Assembly (NCBI GenBank): GCA_900320235.1 | Contig: ONRO01000093.1 | Span: 1-16,638, forward strand | Length of the DNA: 16,638 nt | Direction of reading: 5' to 3' | From: an uncultured Eubacteriales bacterium | GTDB lineage: Bacteria; Bacillota; Clostridia; Oscillospirales; Acutalibacteraceae | Shown: in pieces, positions 7,662 to 14,089 of the stretch | Position numbering within the stretch: the stretch's first letter is position 1 | Layout of the letters: each line of letters begins with the position of its first letter | Position numbers and translations under genes: made by a program | The notes under the pieces: model-generated | Databases searched by the model: none | What the model saw: the letters and a program-made list of their open reading frames with translations, nothing else | What the model was told of the DNA's origin: nothing

Positions 7662-7976
7662 TCAGCCGCCGCAGCAATCCGGGATCTGTGAGCTTTCCGA
7701 GCCTTCATTTTTACAGCAGTCTGGTTTTTCACTGCTGTTTTCTTTGCAGCAGTCATGTTCTTTCTTTTCTTTACAGCAGTCAGAGCTTTCTGAGCCTTCG
7801 CAGCAGTCCGGACTTTCCGTCTTTTCTTGACAGCAGCTTTTCTCTTCATGCGAAGCTGACGCTGAGCTTTTTTCAGTCACAGAAGAATCATTTCCCTGTG
7901 ACTTTGTACAGGCTGCAAATGATAATATACAAAGTGCAGCAGCAAATATTGCTGCAGTTATTTTTAAGTTTTTCAT
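7662..7976 (-). CDS. Small lipoprotein with six Cys-Cys pairs, function unknown
   Basis: 104 residues, not a family I recognise. Residues 1-22 are a hydrophobic signal (ITAAIFAAALCILSFAA) ending at a lipobox-like Cys23, so a membrane-anchored extracytoplasmic protein is likely. The remaining 80 residues are low-complexity, rich in Ser, Glu and Lys, with CC at 48-49, 58-59, 67-68, 76-77, 87-88 and 101-102, most in the form (P/S)DCC(K/E). There are 14 Cys in 104 residues and almost no hydrophobic residues in the mature part, so a folded enzyme is unlikely; metal or thiol/disulfide binding is a reasonable inference. The start has GAAAGGAA at 7-8 nt. It is the first full gene after the Cys/Met leader and terminator and directly precedes the binding protein that itself has a CC pair. 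Confidence 0.8.
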   Translation of the reverse strand: MKNLKITAAIFAAALCILSFAACTKSQGNDSSVTEKSSASASHEEKSCCQEKTESPDCCEGSESSDCCKEKKEHDCCKENSSEKPDCCKNEGSESSQIPDCCGG

Positions 7977-8021
7977 ATTGTTATTCCTTTCTCATTTTCC
8001 GGATCGTTACTTTTTTGACAC

Positions 8022-8047
8022 AAAAAAGGAAGTCATCGCTGACTTCC
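8022..8047 (-). terminator. Intrinsic terminator in the leader of the importer operon (attenuator)
   Basis: On the minus strand an 8-bp perfect stem GGAAGTCA / TGACTTCC with a 4-nt GCGA loop is followed directly by TTTTTTG. Flanking ACAC and GTGT could extend it across a small internal loop. It lies 24 nt after the leader-peptide stop and 46 nt before the Cys-pair lipoprotein ATG, so it stands inside the transcript rather than at an operon end. That is the position expected of an attenuator. Confidence 0.85.
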
Positions 8048-8121
8048 CGTGTAAAACGCAGAACAACCCGTCACATTCGGAAAGCACAGCATGCCTTAAC
8101 GCAGAAAACTGCTCTCTGCGT
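8043..8121 (-). promoter_or_regulatory. Alternative RNA pairings: candidate antiterminator for the importer operon
   Basis: Seen in the minus-strand RNA: CTTTCCG (8084-8078, leader codons 30-32) is complementary, with one G-U, to CGGGAAG (8049-8043), which contains the 5' arm of the terminator; forming this 7-bp helix would block the terminator. In addition ACGCAGA (8121-8115, codons 18-20) can pair with TCTGCGT either at 8105-8099 (inside the ORF) or at 8062-8056 (after it). A ribosome finishing the leader would cover CTTTCCG and permit termination; one paused at the early Cys codons 10-16, or at Cys24, would leave it free. The pairing is observed; the mechanism is inferred. Confidence 0.5.
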
Positions 8122-8172
8122 CATACACATACAATTATTCATACACATTCTGTTTAATGCTGTGGTTGTCAT
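8071..8172 (-). CDS. Cys/Met-rich leader peptide (33 aa) of the importer operon
   Basis: Short ORF with a strong GGAAAGGAG site 7-8 nt before the ATG and about 25 nt after the predicted transcription start. The peptide begins MTTTALNRMCMNNCMCMTQ and continues RAVFCVKACCAFRM. It has Cys at 10, 14, 16, 24, 28 and 29 and Met at 1, 9, 11, 15, 17 and 33, so 12 of 33 codons are Cys or Met. An intrinsic terminator follows the stop by 24 nt. This is the classical layout of an amino acid attenuation leader, here sensing charged tRNA-Cys and perhaps tRNA-Met. It is very unlikely to be an enzyme; a secreted or modified peptide is a weaker alternative because no processing genes are nearby. Confidence 0.75.
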   Translation of the reverse strand: MTTTALNRMCMNNCMCMTQRAVFCVKACCAFRM

Positions 8173-8203
8173 GGCGTTTACTCCTTTCCGTTTCGTTGAG
8201 TTA

Positions 8204-8232
8204 ATTATACCACCCTTTCTTTCAATTGTCTA
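8204..8232 (-). promoter_or_regulatory. Sigma-A type promoter of the importer operon
   Basis: Minus strand: -35 TAGACA (5 of 6 matches, 8232-8227), 17-nt spacer, -10 TATAAT (perfect, 8209-8204). Expected start near 8197, about 25 nt before the leader-peptide ATG. The next features upstream are the repeated TAGGT sites and, further, the terminator of the LysR/amidohydrolase unit. Confidence 0.8.
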
Positions 8233-8240
8233 ATATCATA

Positions 8241-8270
8241 TAGGTATTATAGGTAATAGGTTTTACCTAT
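8241..8270 (-). promoter_or_regulatory. LysR-type operator: ATAGGT/ACCTAT dyad plus repeated half-sites
   Basis: ATAGGT-TTT-ACCTAT (8256-8270) is an inverted repeat with the T-N11-A form of LysR boxes, centred at about -66 relative to the predicted start, the usual place of a LysR recognition site. Two further TAGGTA half-sites at 8241-8246 and 8250-8255 lie between it and the -35, where activation sites normally occur. The LysR gene of this window is the obvious candidate regulator. A cysteine-responsive Rrf2/CymR-type protein is an alternative. Confidence 0.5.
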
Positions 8271-8414
8271 ATCTGAGCTCTGTCATGTATCCTGAAAAGA
8301 TCTTTCCCTGACCCTGCGGTATTACACTTTTATTGTTAATGCAATTCTTATCAGCAAAATTCTTTTCATACATCTCAAAGCTGCTGCGTTTCATAGAATG
8401 TATATAAAATAATT

Positions 8415-8450
8415 CCGGCTCAGCAGCTTTGAACAGGGCTGCTGAGCCGG
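8415..8450 (-). terminator. Strong hairpin terminator after the amidohydrolase
   Basis: Perfect 13-bp inverted repeat CCGGCTCAGCAGC / GCTGCTGAGCCGG with a 10-nt loop, 39 nt after the amidohydrolase stop. Minus-strand RNA after the stem is AATTATTTTAT, a weak U-rich tail. Beyond it (8376-8386) is a second 11-nt copy of CAAAGCTGCTG complementary to 8421-8431, which could form a competing hairpin. The 8272-8414 stretch otherwise shows no gene. Confidence 0.7.
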
Positions 8451-8489
8451 ATGAATTATTTGCTCCCGGAAACGTGGATCAGAGTTTGC

Positions 8490-9272
8490 TTAACCCTCAA
8501 GTATTTGAAGAGCATTAAGAGAGGCTATTTTCATTGCTTCGTCTGTGCTGAGGTGCAGCTTCCTGAAGGAATCAACCTCGCTGACCGGATCCCACAACGG
8601 AAAATCCGTTCCGAAAAGTATCCTGTCCGCACCATAGCCGTGAATGAATTTTTCCACCTTTTCGGGCGGCAGAAACATCATTGTACTGGATATATCAAGG
8701 AAGCAGTCTGTGTCCCTGAGAAGCTCATAGGCTTCGTCAAAAAGCGACCAGCCGCCAAGATGAGCTGCAATTACCTGAAGACGGGGAAAATCTCTGATTA
8801 TCTTTTTCAGTCTTCGCGGATGAGAATAATCAAAACGCTTGTCACCGCAGTGTATCAGAACAGGCAGCTTTCCCTTTATCATATCAAAGACTTCATAAAG
8901 ACGCTTATCATCTGTATTGAACTGCTGTGTATCAGGGTGCAGCTTTATCCCGTGAAGTCCGGAATCAATAATGAACTGCACTTCCTCTGCCTTGTTTTCA
9001 CAATCGGGATGTATCGTGCCGAAGCCGTAGAACTCCTTATGTTTTTCTGCTTCGTCATATATGAATGTATTTATATTTCTGACCTGATCTGCTCTTGTTG
9101 CAACCGGAAGGATCACATAACGGGTTATTCCGGCTTTTCTTCCGGCTGACAGAAGCTCCTCTCCTGTTCCAGTATGTGCCGGAGAGATCTTATAAAAATC
9201 ACCTGTTGCGGCAGTTGCCTTTGATGCGATCTTCTCAGGATAGATATGTGCGTGAAAATCAATTATTTCCAT
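8490..9272 (-). CDS. Amidohydrolase family 2 metal-dependent hydrolase/decarboxylase
   Basis: 260-residue TIM-barrel amidohydrolase of the PF04909 (ACMSD/uracil-related) type. Predicted metal and catalytic residues: HAH at His7 and His9 (IIDFHAHIYP), GIKLHPD (108-114), His141 (LIHCG), His171 (AAHLGG) and Asp223 (FGTDFPLWD). The ATG is one base after the LysR stop, with GGAG at 6 nt, so it is translationally coupled to the regulator. An in-frame TTG four codons earlier overlaps the LysR end and is less likely. This family cleaves C-N or C-C bonds in small acids; the substrate is unknown. Its place at the end of the reverse-transsulfuration cluster suggests a small sulfur or acid metabolite, but that is guesswork. 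Confidence 0.85.
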   Translation of the reverse strand: MEIIDFHAHIYPEKIASKATAATGDFYKISPAHTGTGEELLSAGRKAGITRYVILPVATRADQVRNINTFIYDEAEKHKEFYGFGTIHPDCENKAEEVQFIIDSGLHGIKLHPDTQQFNTDDKRLYEVFDMIKGKLPVLIHCGDKRFDYSHPRRLKKIIRDFPRLQVIAAHLGGWSLFDEAYELLRDTDCFLDISSTMMFLPPEKVEKFIHGYGADRILFGTDFPLWDPVSEVDSFRKLHLSTDEAMKIASLNALQILEG

Positions 9273-9273
9273 T

Positions 9274-10191
9274 TCATACTCCAAGATATTTTTTTAATTC
9301 TTCAATATACAGACTTCCTACTCTGCTCAGACGGATATTCTTTTTTGTGATATATCCAATCCTCATTCTGCTGCCGGGATGTTCATCATCAGGCTCAAAG
9401 GGAACTGCGGTATAATCGCTGCCGTTCAGCTCCTCGCAGATTATTCCTGAACAAAGCGTATAGCCGTTCAGTCCTACCATCAGGTTGAGCATGGATGCCC
9501 TGTCGGTTGTCTTTATTGTCCGGGGATAGTGATTATTGCTCAGGATCTCCTCGTCAAAGTACATTGAGCCGTTTCCGCCCTGTTCAAATGAAAGACTCGG
9601 ATAATCGATCAGCTCATCGAAGCGTATACTTTTTTTCTTTGCAAGCGGATGCCCCTTCCACAGATATACATATGCATCACATGTGATAAGCTCATGGAAT
9701 TCAAGCTTGTTCGTTCTCATAAGCTTTGTAAGCAGGGGTGTATTGAAATCGCTCAGATACAGCACGCCTATCTCACTTTTCAGATTGCTGACATCGTCTA
9801 TCACCTTCTGTGTACGAACCTCACGGATAGCAAATTCATATTCATCTGTGCTGATCTTCTTGACAAGCTCGACAAAGCTTTTTACAGCAAAGGAATAATG
9901 CTGGGTTGAAACTGCGAATTTCTTTTTCTGTTTTCCTCCCTCACCGTATTTTTCTGTTATGTTTCTGTACTGGTGGTAAAGCTCTCTTGCATAGGAGATG
10001 AATTCCGCTCCGTCGCTTGTCAGGGTCACTCCCTTTCCGCTGCGGTGGAATATTATTATCCCGAGCTCCTTTTCAAGCTCTCTCACAGATTCTGTAAGGG
10101 ACGGCTGAGAAATATACAGTACCTCGCTTGCCTTATTGAATGATCCCTGCTCTGAGATCGTTATTGCATAATATATCTGCTGTAATGTCAT
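9274..10191 (-). CDS. LysR-type transcriptional regulator
   Basis: 305 residues. N-terminal winged helix-turn-helix at about 1-60 (QQIYYAITISEQGSFNKAS, then LYISQPSLTESVRELEKELG), followed by a linker helix and a two-lobed effector domain beginning near residue 91 (KKFAVSTQHYSFAVKSF) and including DEYEFAIREVRT and SEIGVLYLSD. Length and layout are typical. The effector is probably a sulfur amino acid precursor such as O-acetylserine or homocysteine, by analogy with CysL, YtlI and CmbR, which is inference from context. An AGAGGA site precedes the ATG. It lies between mccA and the amidohydrolase. The candidate target is the dyad at 8256-8270. Confidence 0.93.
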   Translation of the reverse strand: MTLQQIYYAITISEQGSFNKASEVLYISQPSLTESVRELEKELGIIIFHRSGKGVTLTSDGAEFISYARELYHQYRNITEKYGEGGKQKKKFAVSTQHYSFAVKSFVELVKKISTDEYEFAIREVRTQKVIDDVSNLKSEIGVLYLSDFNTPLLTKLMRTNKLEFHELITCDAYVYLWKGHPLAKKKSIRFDELIDYPSLSFEQGGNGSMYFDEEILSNNHYPRTIKTTDRASMLNLMVGLNGYTLCSGIICEELNGSDYTAVPFEPDDEHPGSRMRIGYITKKNIRLSRVGSLYIEELKKYLGV

Positions 10192-10216
10192 AGTTTTTCC
10201 TCTCGCTTATCTGTAA

Positions 10217-10241
10217 AAGTGTACAAGGCTCTGATACACTT
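10217..10241 (-). terminator. Weak hairpin between mccA and the LysR gene
   Basis: Minus strand: AAGTGTA, 11-nt loop, TACACTT, then TTACAG. The 7-bp stem starts at the mccA stop codon. The U-tract is poor, so partial termination or mRNA-end stabilisation is as likely as full termination; the LysR ATG is 26 nt beyond it. Confidence 0.4.
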
Positions 10242-11151
10242 ATTCATAAAGATTTTTGGTAAAGTATCTGTCGCCCCTGTCAGGCAGAATTATTACAATA
10301 TTGCCGGCTGCGCCGTCTGCTATCAGTTTTTTTGCTGCGGCGAGCGCTGCGCCTGAGGATGAACCAGCGATTATTCCCTCTTTTTTCGCAAGCTCCCTTG
10401 CACCCTCAAAGGCTTCTTCATCTGTCATTTTCACGACCTTATCTACAAGGCTCATATCCATTGTATCTGCTATGAAATCGTTTCCTATGCCCTCGATATC
10501 ATAGTCGCCGTGTTCTCCGCCGCCCATTGTAGAGCCTACCGGATCTGCAAGTACTCCGACTACTTTTCCGTTCTTTTCCTTGAGATATTTTACAACGCCC
10601 GAATATGTTCCGCCGCTGCCTGCTCCGGCTACAAGATAATCAATTTTTCCTTCCAGATCTTCATAGATCTCCCTGCCCGTTGTTTCATAATGTGCAAGCG
10701 GATTTGCCGGATTCCTGAACTGTTCAAGTGTAACTGCGCCGGGAATGGAGCTGCGTATCTCCTCTGCCTTTTTCCATGCGCCGAGCATACCCTCCTCACG
10801 GGGAGTATTGATTATTCTTGCGCCGAGGGCACGCAGAAGTGTCTGCTTTTCCGATGAAAATTTTGTCGGCACAACAAATATTATCTGATAGCCTCTGTTA
10901 AGTGCTGCAAAGGCTATGCCAAGACCAGTATTGCCGGCTGTTGCCTCAACTATTACTCCGCCCTTTTTAAGAATACCTTTTTTCTCAGCGTCCTCGATCA
11001 TATATTTGCCTATCCTGTCCTTTACGCTGCCGGAAGGATTGAATAGCTCAAGCTTTGCATAAAGGCTGACGTTTTCCGGCAGCCCGAGGTGACTAAGCTT
11101 TACGATAGGTGTATTGCCGATAAGCTGCTGCATATCATCAAACAGTGCCAT
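10240..11151 (-). CDS. mccA: O-acetylserine-dependent cystathionine beta-synthase (MccA-like)
   Basis: 303-residue fold-type II PLP enzyme of the cysteine synthase family. PLP Lys in SGSVKDRIG (about 40-48), substrate loop EATAGNTG (about 69-76), phosphate-binding AGAGSGGT, and SSSGAA near the C-terminus. The 'ATAGNTG' loop differs from 'PTSGNTG' of the CysK in this window and is typical of MccA/CBS-like proteins that use homocysteine. No C-terminal CBS domains, as expected for bacterial MccA. It starts 2 nt after the mccB stop with GAGGAA at 6 nt. Reaction: O-acetylserine (or serine) + homocysteine to cystathionine, which MccB cleaves to cysteine. A second sulfide-using cysteine synthase is the alternative. 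Confidence 0.82.
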   Translation of the reverse strand: MALFDDMQQLIGNTPIVKLSHLGLPENVSLYAKLELFNPSGSVKDRIGKYMIEDAEKKGILKKGGVIVEATAGNTGLGIAFAALNRGYQIIFVVPTKFSSEKQTLLRALGARIINTPREEGMLGAWKKAEEIRSSIPGAVTLEQFRNPANPLAHYETTGREIYEDLEGKIDYLVAGAGSGGTYSGVVKYLKEKNGKVVGVLADPVGSTMGGGEHGDYDIEGIGNDFIADTMDMSLVDKVVKMTDEEAFEGARELAKKEGIIAGSSSGAALAAAKKLIADGAAGNIVIILPDRGDRYFTKNLYE

Positions 11152-11153
11152 AA

Positions 11154-12311
11154 TTATTCCTCACTTTCTGCTATTGCCTGAGCAAGATCCTCAAGTATAT
11201 CGTCAATATTTTCAATACCGGTCGAAAGACGGATAAGACCGTCTGTGATCCCGATCTGCTGACGGATATCATAAGGGATCGATGCATGTGTCATGCTTGC
11301 AGGATGGCAGACAAGGCTTTCGACTCCGCCGAGACTTTCAGCAAGGGCAACAAGTCTGAGAGACTTGAAGAATTTTTTGATATCATAGTTTTCATAAAGC
11401 TCAAACGAGATCATTGCACCACCGTTTTTTGCCTGCTTTTTATTGATTTCATAGCCCTGTGCATCAGGAAGTCCGGGATAGTATACTTTTTTGACTGCCT
11501 TATGTTCACTCAGGAATGCTGCTGCTTTTTCTGCATTTTCCACATGGCGGTCAAGACGTACACCCAGAGTTTTTATGCCCTTGATAAGAAGGAAGCTGTC
11601 AAAGGGACCAAGCACTCCGCCTGTTGAATTCTGTATAAAAGCTATTCTGTCGGCAAGCTCTTTTTCCTTTACTACGACAAGACCCGCAACCACGTCACTA
11701 TGGCCGCCGAGGTATTTTGTTGCGCTGTGGATAACTATATCTGCACCAAGTTCAAGCGGTCTTTGCAGATAAGGAGTCATAAAGGTATTATCAACTATTG
11801 AAAGAATACCGTGATTTGCTGCAATTCGTGACACCGCTGCCAGATCCGTTACGGTAAGAAGCGGATTTGCCGGGCTTTCCACAAGTATTGCCTTTACATC
11901 GTCGGTTATACTTTTCTCAAGTGCGTCAAGGTCTGTTGTATCTTCAATTGAGTATGTTATCCCGAAGTGACTGAATACCTTATCAAGAACCCTGAAGGTT
12001 CCTCCGTAAACATTACTTGATATGAGTATACGGTCGCCTGTTCTGAACAGGCTCAGAACTGCTGTGATAGCTGCCATTCCTGAACCGAATGCATAACCGT
12101 ATTTTCCGCCCTCAAGCTCTGCGATCAGTGCCTCAAGAGCTGCTCTTGTCGGATTTCCTGTGCGTGAGTATTCCCACTCCGGCTCCTCTCCGATACCGCT
12201 CTGCTCATATGTAGATGTCTGATAGATCGGTACGTTTACCGCCTTTGTATATTTATCTCCGTATATTCCGCCATGTATCAGTGCGGATTCTATTCTTCTG
12301 TATTCTGACAT
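11154..12311 (-). CDS. mccB: Cystathionine gamma-lyase/gamma-synthase-type PLP enzyme (MccB-like)
   Basis: 385-residue Cys/Met-metabolism PLP enzyme (fold type I). Seen: YSRTGNPTRAALE (PLP phosphate Tyr/Arg region), FGSGMAAI (about 75-82), VDNTFMTPYLQRPLELGADIVIHSATKYLGGHSD with the PLP Lys in SATKYLGG (cut here as VDNTFMTPYLQRPL and VIHSATKYLGGHSD), and SLGGVESL(V)CHPASMTH with IRLSTGIE near the C-terminus. Cleavage of cystathionine to cysteine is favoured over MetB synthesis because the next gene, 2 nt away, is MccA-like and luxS supplies homocysteine. ATG chosen for its AGGAG at 9 nt and canonical MSEYRRIESALIHGG start; 28 in-frame codons upstream come from a repeat-like GC-rich stretch. 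Confidence 0.85.
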   Translation of the reverse strand: MSEYRRIESALIHGGIYGDKYTKAVNVPIYQTSTYEQSGIGEEPEWEYSRTGNPTRAALEALIAELEGGKYGYAFGSGMAAITAVLSLFRTGDRILISSNVYGGTFRVLDKVFSHFGITYSIEDTTDLDALEKSITDDVKAILVESPANPLLTVTDLAAVSRIAANHGILSIVDNTFMTPYLQRPLELGADIVIHSATKYLGGHSDVVAGLVVVKEKELADRIAFIQNSTGGVLGPFDSFLLIKGIKTLGVRLDRHVENAEKAAAFLSEHKAVKKVYYPGLPDAQGYEINKKQAKNGGAMISFELYENYDIKKFFKSLRLVALAESLGGVESLVCHPASMTHASIPYDIRQQIGITDGLIRLSTGIENIDDILEDLAQAIAESEE

Positions 12312-12330
12312 AATTATTTTCTCCTTTCTT

Positions 12331-12400
12331 CCCAGAAGGGCTCTGCCCCCCGGACCACTCGCCAGCCTTTGAAAAGCCGGACCCGGACTTAGCAAATCGC
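12331..12400. repeat. GC-rich intercistronic, REP-like element between luxS and mccB
   Basis: A roughly 70-base GC-rich stretch, unlike its surroundings. Minus strand shows GCTTT-TCA-AAGGC (5-bp hairpin with one G-U), GGGC-AGA-GCCC, and the repeated word GTCCGG on both sides. It has the look of interspersed extragenic palindromic repeats found in clostridial genomes, and it gives the false 28-codon extension of mccB (GPAFQRLASGPGGRALLG). Only one copy is in the window, so repeat status is inference. Confidence 0.4.
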
Positions 12401-12412
12401 TGGTGTCTGATC

Positions 12413-12877
12413 TTATGCTGTTTTATAGCTGAGATCAGCTTCTGTTATTTTTTCAAGTATTTCAAGCATCTGCCTTGCTGTTTTTTTCGCTGCGGGCAGA
12501 TCATGCTCAAGGTAATTGCCGCATTCCTCTTTTTTACTGCCCGGTATCTCACCCTCAAATTCTGCTATGAACCGAAAGCTTTCTTTTACAAGCTCAATTG
12601 CTTCATCATTTGTTATCTTATCCCTGACGATCAGATAAAAGCCTGTTCTGCAGCCCATAGGACCTACATATATTACGGAGTCACTGTATCTGCTGTTGCG
12701 TGCATATGTTGCGAAAAGATGCTCTGTTGTATGTAATTCACCGTTTCCGAGGTAATCTCCTGCGTTCGGCTTTTTCATGCGGATATCATATGTCACTGCA
12801 TCTCCGTCTATCCTTGAAATATACATTCCGCGCTCAAGAATATCATGGTTTACTGTAAAGCTTGCTATTCTTTTCAT
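12413..12877 (-). CDS. luxS: S-ribosylhomocysteine lyase (AI-2 synthase)
   Basis: 154 residues, close to the usual 150-170. Metal site HTTEH (His49, Glu52, His53) and Cys119 in EECGNYLEHDL; catalytic Cys76 in GPMGCRTGFYL. All essential residues are present. It converts S-ribosylhomocysteine to homocysteine and 4,5-dihydroxy-2,3-pentanedione, the AI-2 precursor. The ATG overlaps the metK stop (TAATG) and is preceded by GGAGG at 7 nt, so its output is tied to MetK. Homocysteine then feeds MccA/MccB. The SAH nucleosidase that makes its substrate is not encoded in this window. Confidence 0.97.
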   Translation of the reverse strand: MKRIASFTVNHDILERGMYISRIDGDAVTYDIRMKKPNAGDYLGNGELHTTEHLFATYARNSRYSDSVIYVGPMGCRTGFYLIVRDKITNDEAIELVKESFRFIAEFEGEIPGSKKEECGNYLEHDLPAAKKTARQMLEILEKITEADLSYKTA

Positions 12878-14058
12878 TACACTGCCTCCCTGACATATTC
12901 GTTGAGTGCTTCGGCAAGGTCTGTTTTTTCCCACGGAAGGTCAAGGTCTGTTCTGCCGAAATGACCGTAGGATGCTGTTCCGGAATAGATCGGTCTCTGA
13001 AGATCAAATCGTTCGATTATTTTTGACGGACGAAGGTCAACTGTATTTTCAACTGCCTTCCTGAGAATATTATCAGATACCTTTCCTGTTCCGAATGTGT
13101 CAACAAGTACAGACACCGGGGATGCTACTCCTATTGCATAGGCAAGCTGTATTTCCGCCTTATCGGCAAGTCCGGCTGAAACAATATTCTTTGCAAGATA
13201 TCTTGCTGCATATGCGGCACTTCTGTCTACCTTTGTCGGGTCTTTTCCGGAAAATGCTCCGCCGCCGTGTGCTGCTGCTCCGCCGTAGGTATCTACTATT
13301 ATCTTTCTTCCTGTCAGTCCGCTGTCACCGACCGGTCCGCCGATGACAAATCTTCCTGTCGGATTTATCAGCACTCTGAAACCGTCATTTTTCCATTTTT
13401 CAGGCAGCACTGGTGTTATTACATATTTTATAAGATCTTCCCTGATCTGCTCCTGAGCAACATCCGGGTCATGCTGGGTAGAAATAAGCACCGTGTCGAT
13501 ACCGACAGGTATTCCGTCCTCGTATTTTACAGAAACCTGTGTCTTTCCGTCAGGTCTGAGATACGGAAGCGTTCCGTTTTCCCTCACCTCGGTCAGCTTC
13601 TTTGAAAGCTTATGTGCAAGCGAGATCGCAAGCGGCATAAGCTCCTGTGTTTCATTCACTGCATAGCCGAACATCATGCCCTGATCCCCGGCACCGAGAT
13701 CTTCTTCTTTTTCTCCCCTGACCTCAAGTGCTTCATCAACACCCTGTGCAATATCGGGAGACTGTTTGTCGATAAGCTGAATGATTTTTGCTGAATGACC
13801 GTCAAAGCCAAGCTCCGGACGGTTATAGCCTATATTATTTATTGTCTGTCTTACTGTTTTTTCTATATCAACATCAGCCTTTGAGGAAACCTCTCCGGCA
13901 AGTATCACTGTATTGTTCTTGACCACTGTTTCAACTGCAACACGGGAATTCTTATCACCTCTGAGATATGCGTCAAGTATTGAATCCGAGATCATATCGC
14001 AGACCTTATCGGGATGTCCTTTTGTTACTGATTCTGATGTAAAGATATATTCTTCCAT
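12877..14058 (-). CDS. metK: S-adenosylmethionine synthetase
   Basis: 393 residues, normal length. Conserved motifs: FTSESVTKGHPDK (about 6-18), GAGDQGMMFGYA (about 121-132), and the P-loop-like HGGGAFSGKDPTKVDRSAAYAAR. Makes SAM from methionine and ATP. The usual 'GGWGAHGGG' or 'GGYGRHGGG' reads GGAAAHGGG here, a small departure. The ATG has AAGGAG (9-10 nt); an extension of 24 codons overlaps the methyltransferase gene and has no site. Gap to the methyltransferase is 31 nt with no promoter or terminator visible; luxS follows with a 1-nt overlap. Confidence 0.97.
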   Translation of the reverse strand: MEEYIFTSESVTKGHPDKVCDMISDSILDAYLRGDKNSRVAVETVVKNNTVILAGEVSSKADVDIEKTVRQTINNIGYNRPELGFDGHSAKIIQLIDKQSPDIAQGVDEALEVRGEKEEDLGAGDQGMMFGYAVNETQELMPLAISLAHKLSKKLTEVRENGTLPYLRPDGKTQVSVKYEDGIPVGIDTVLISTQHDPDVAQEQIREDLIKYVITPVLPEKWKNDGFRVLINPTGRFVIGGPVGDSGLTGRKIIVDTYGGAAAHGGGAFSGKDPTKVDRSAAYAARYLAKNIVSAGLADKAEIQLAYAIGVASPVSVLVDTFGTGKVSDNILRKAVENTVDLRPSKIIERFDLQRPIYSGTASYGHFGRTDLDLPWEKTDLAEALNEYVREAV

Positions 14059-14089
14059 TTTACTCTCTCCTTTTTTCTCTGTCAAATTA

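Noticed and set aside
7658..7849. 63-codon Lys/Ala-rich minus-strand frame overlapping the Cys-pair lipoprotein
   Set aside because: Out-of-frame reading of the repetitive Cys-pair region; the lipoprotein frame has a signal peptide, lipobox and good ribosome binding site.
7688..8233. 181-codon plus-strand open frame over the Cys-pair lipoprotein and leader
   Set aside because: Low-complexity Ser/Phe/Leu translation of the antisense of the CC repeats, covering the minus-strand promoter and leader; no initiation site.
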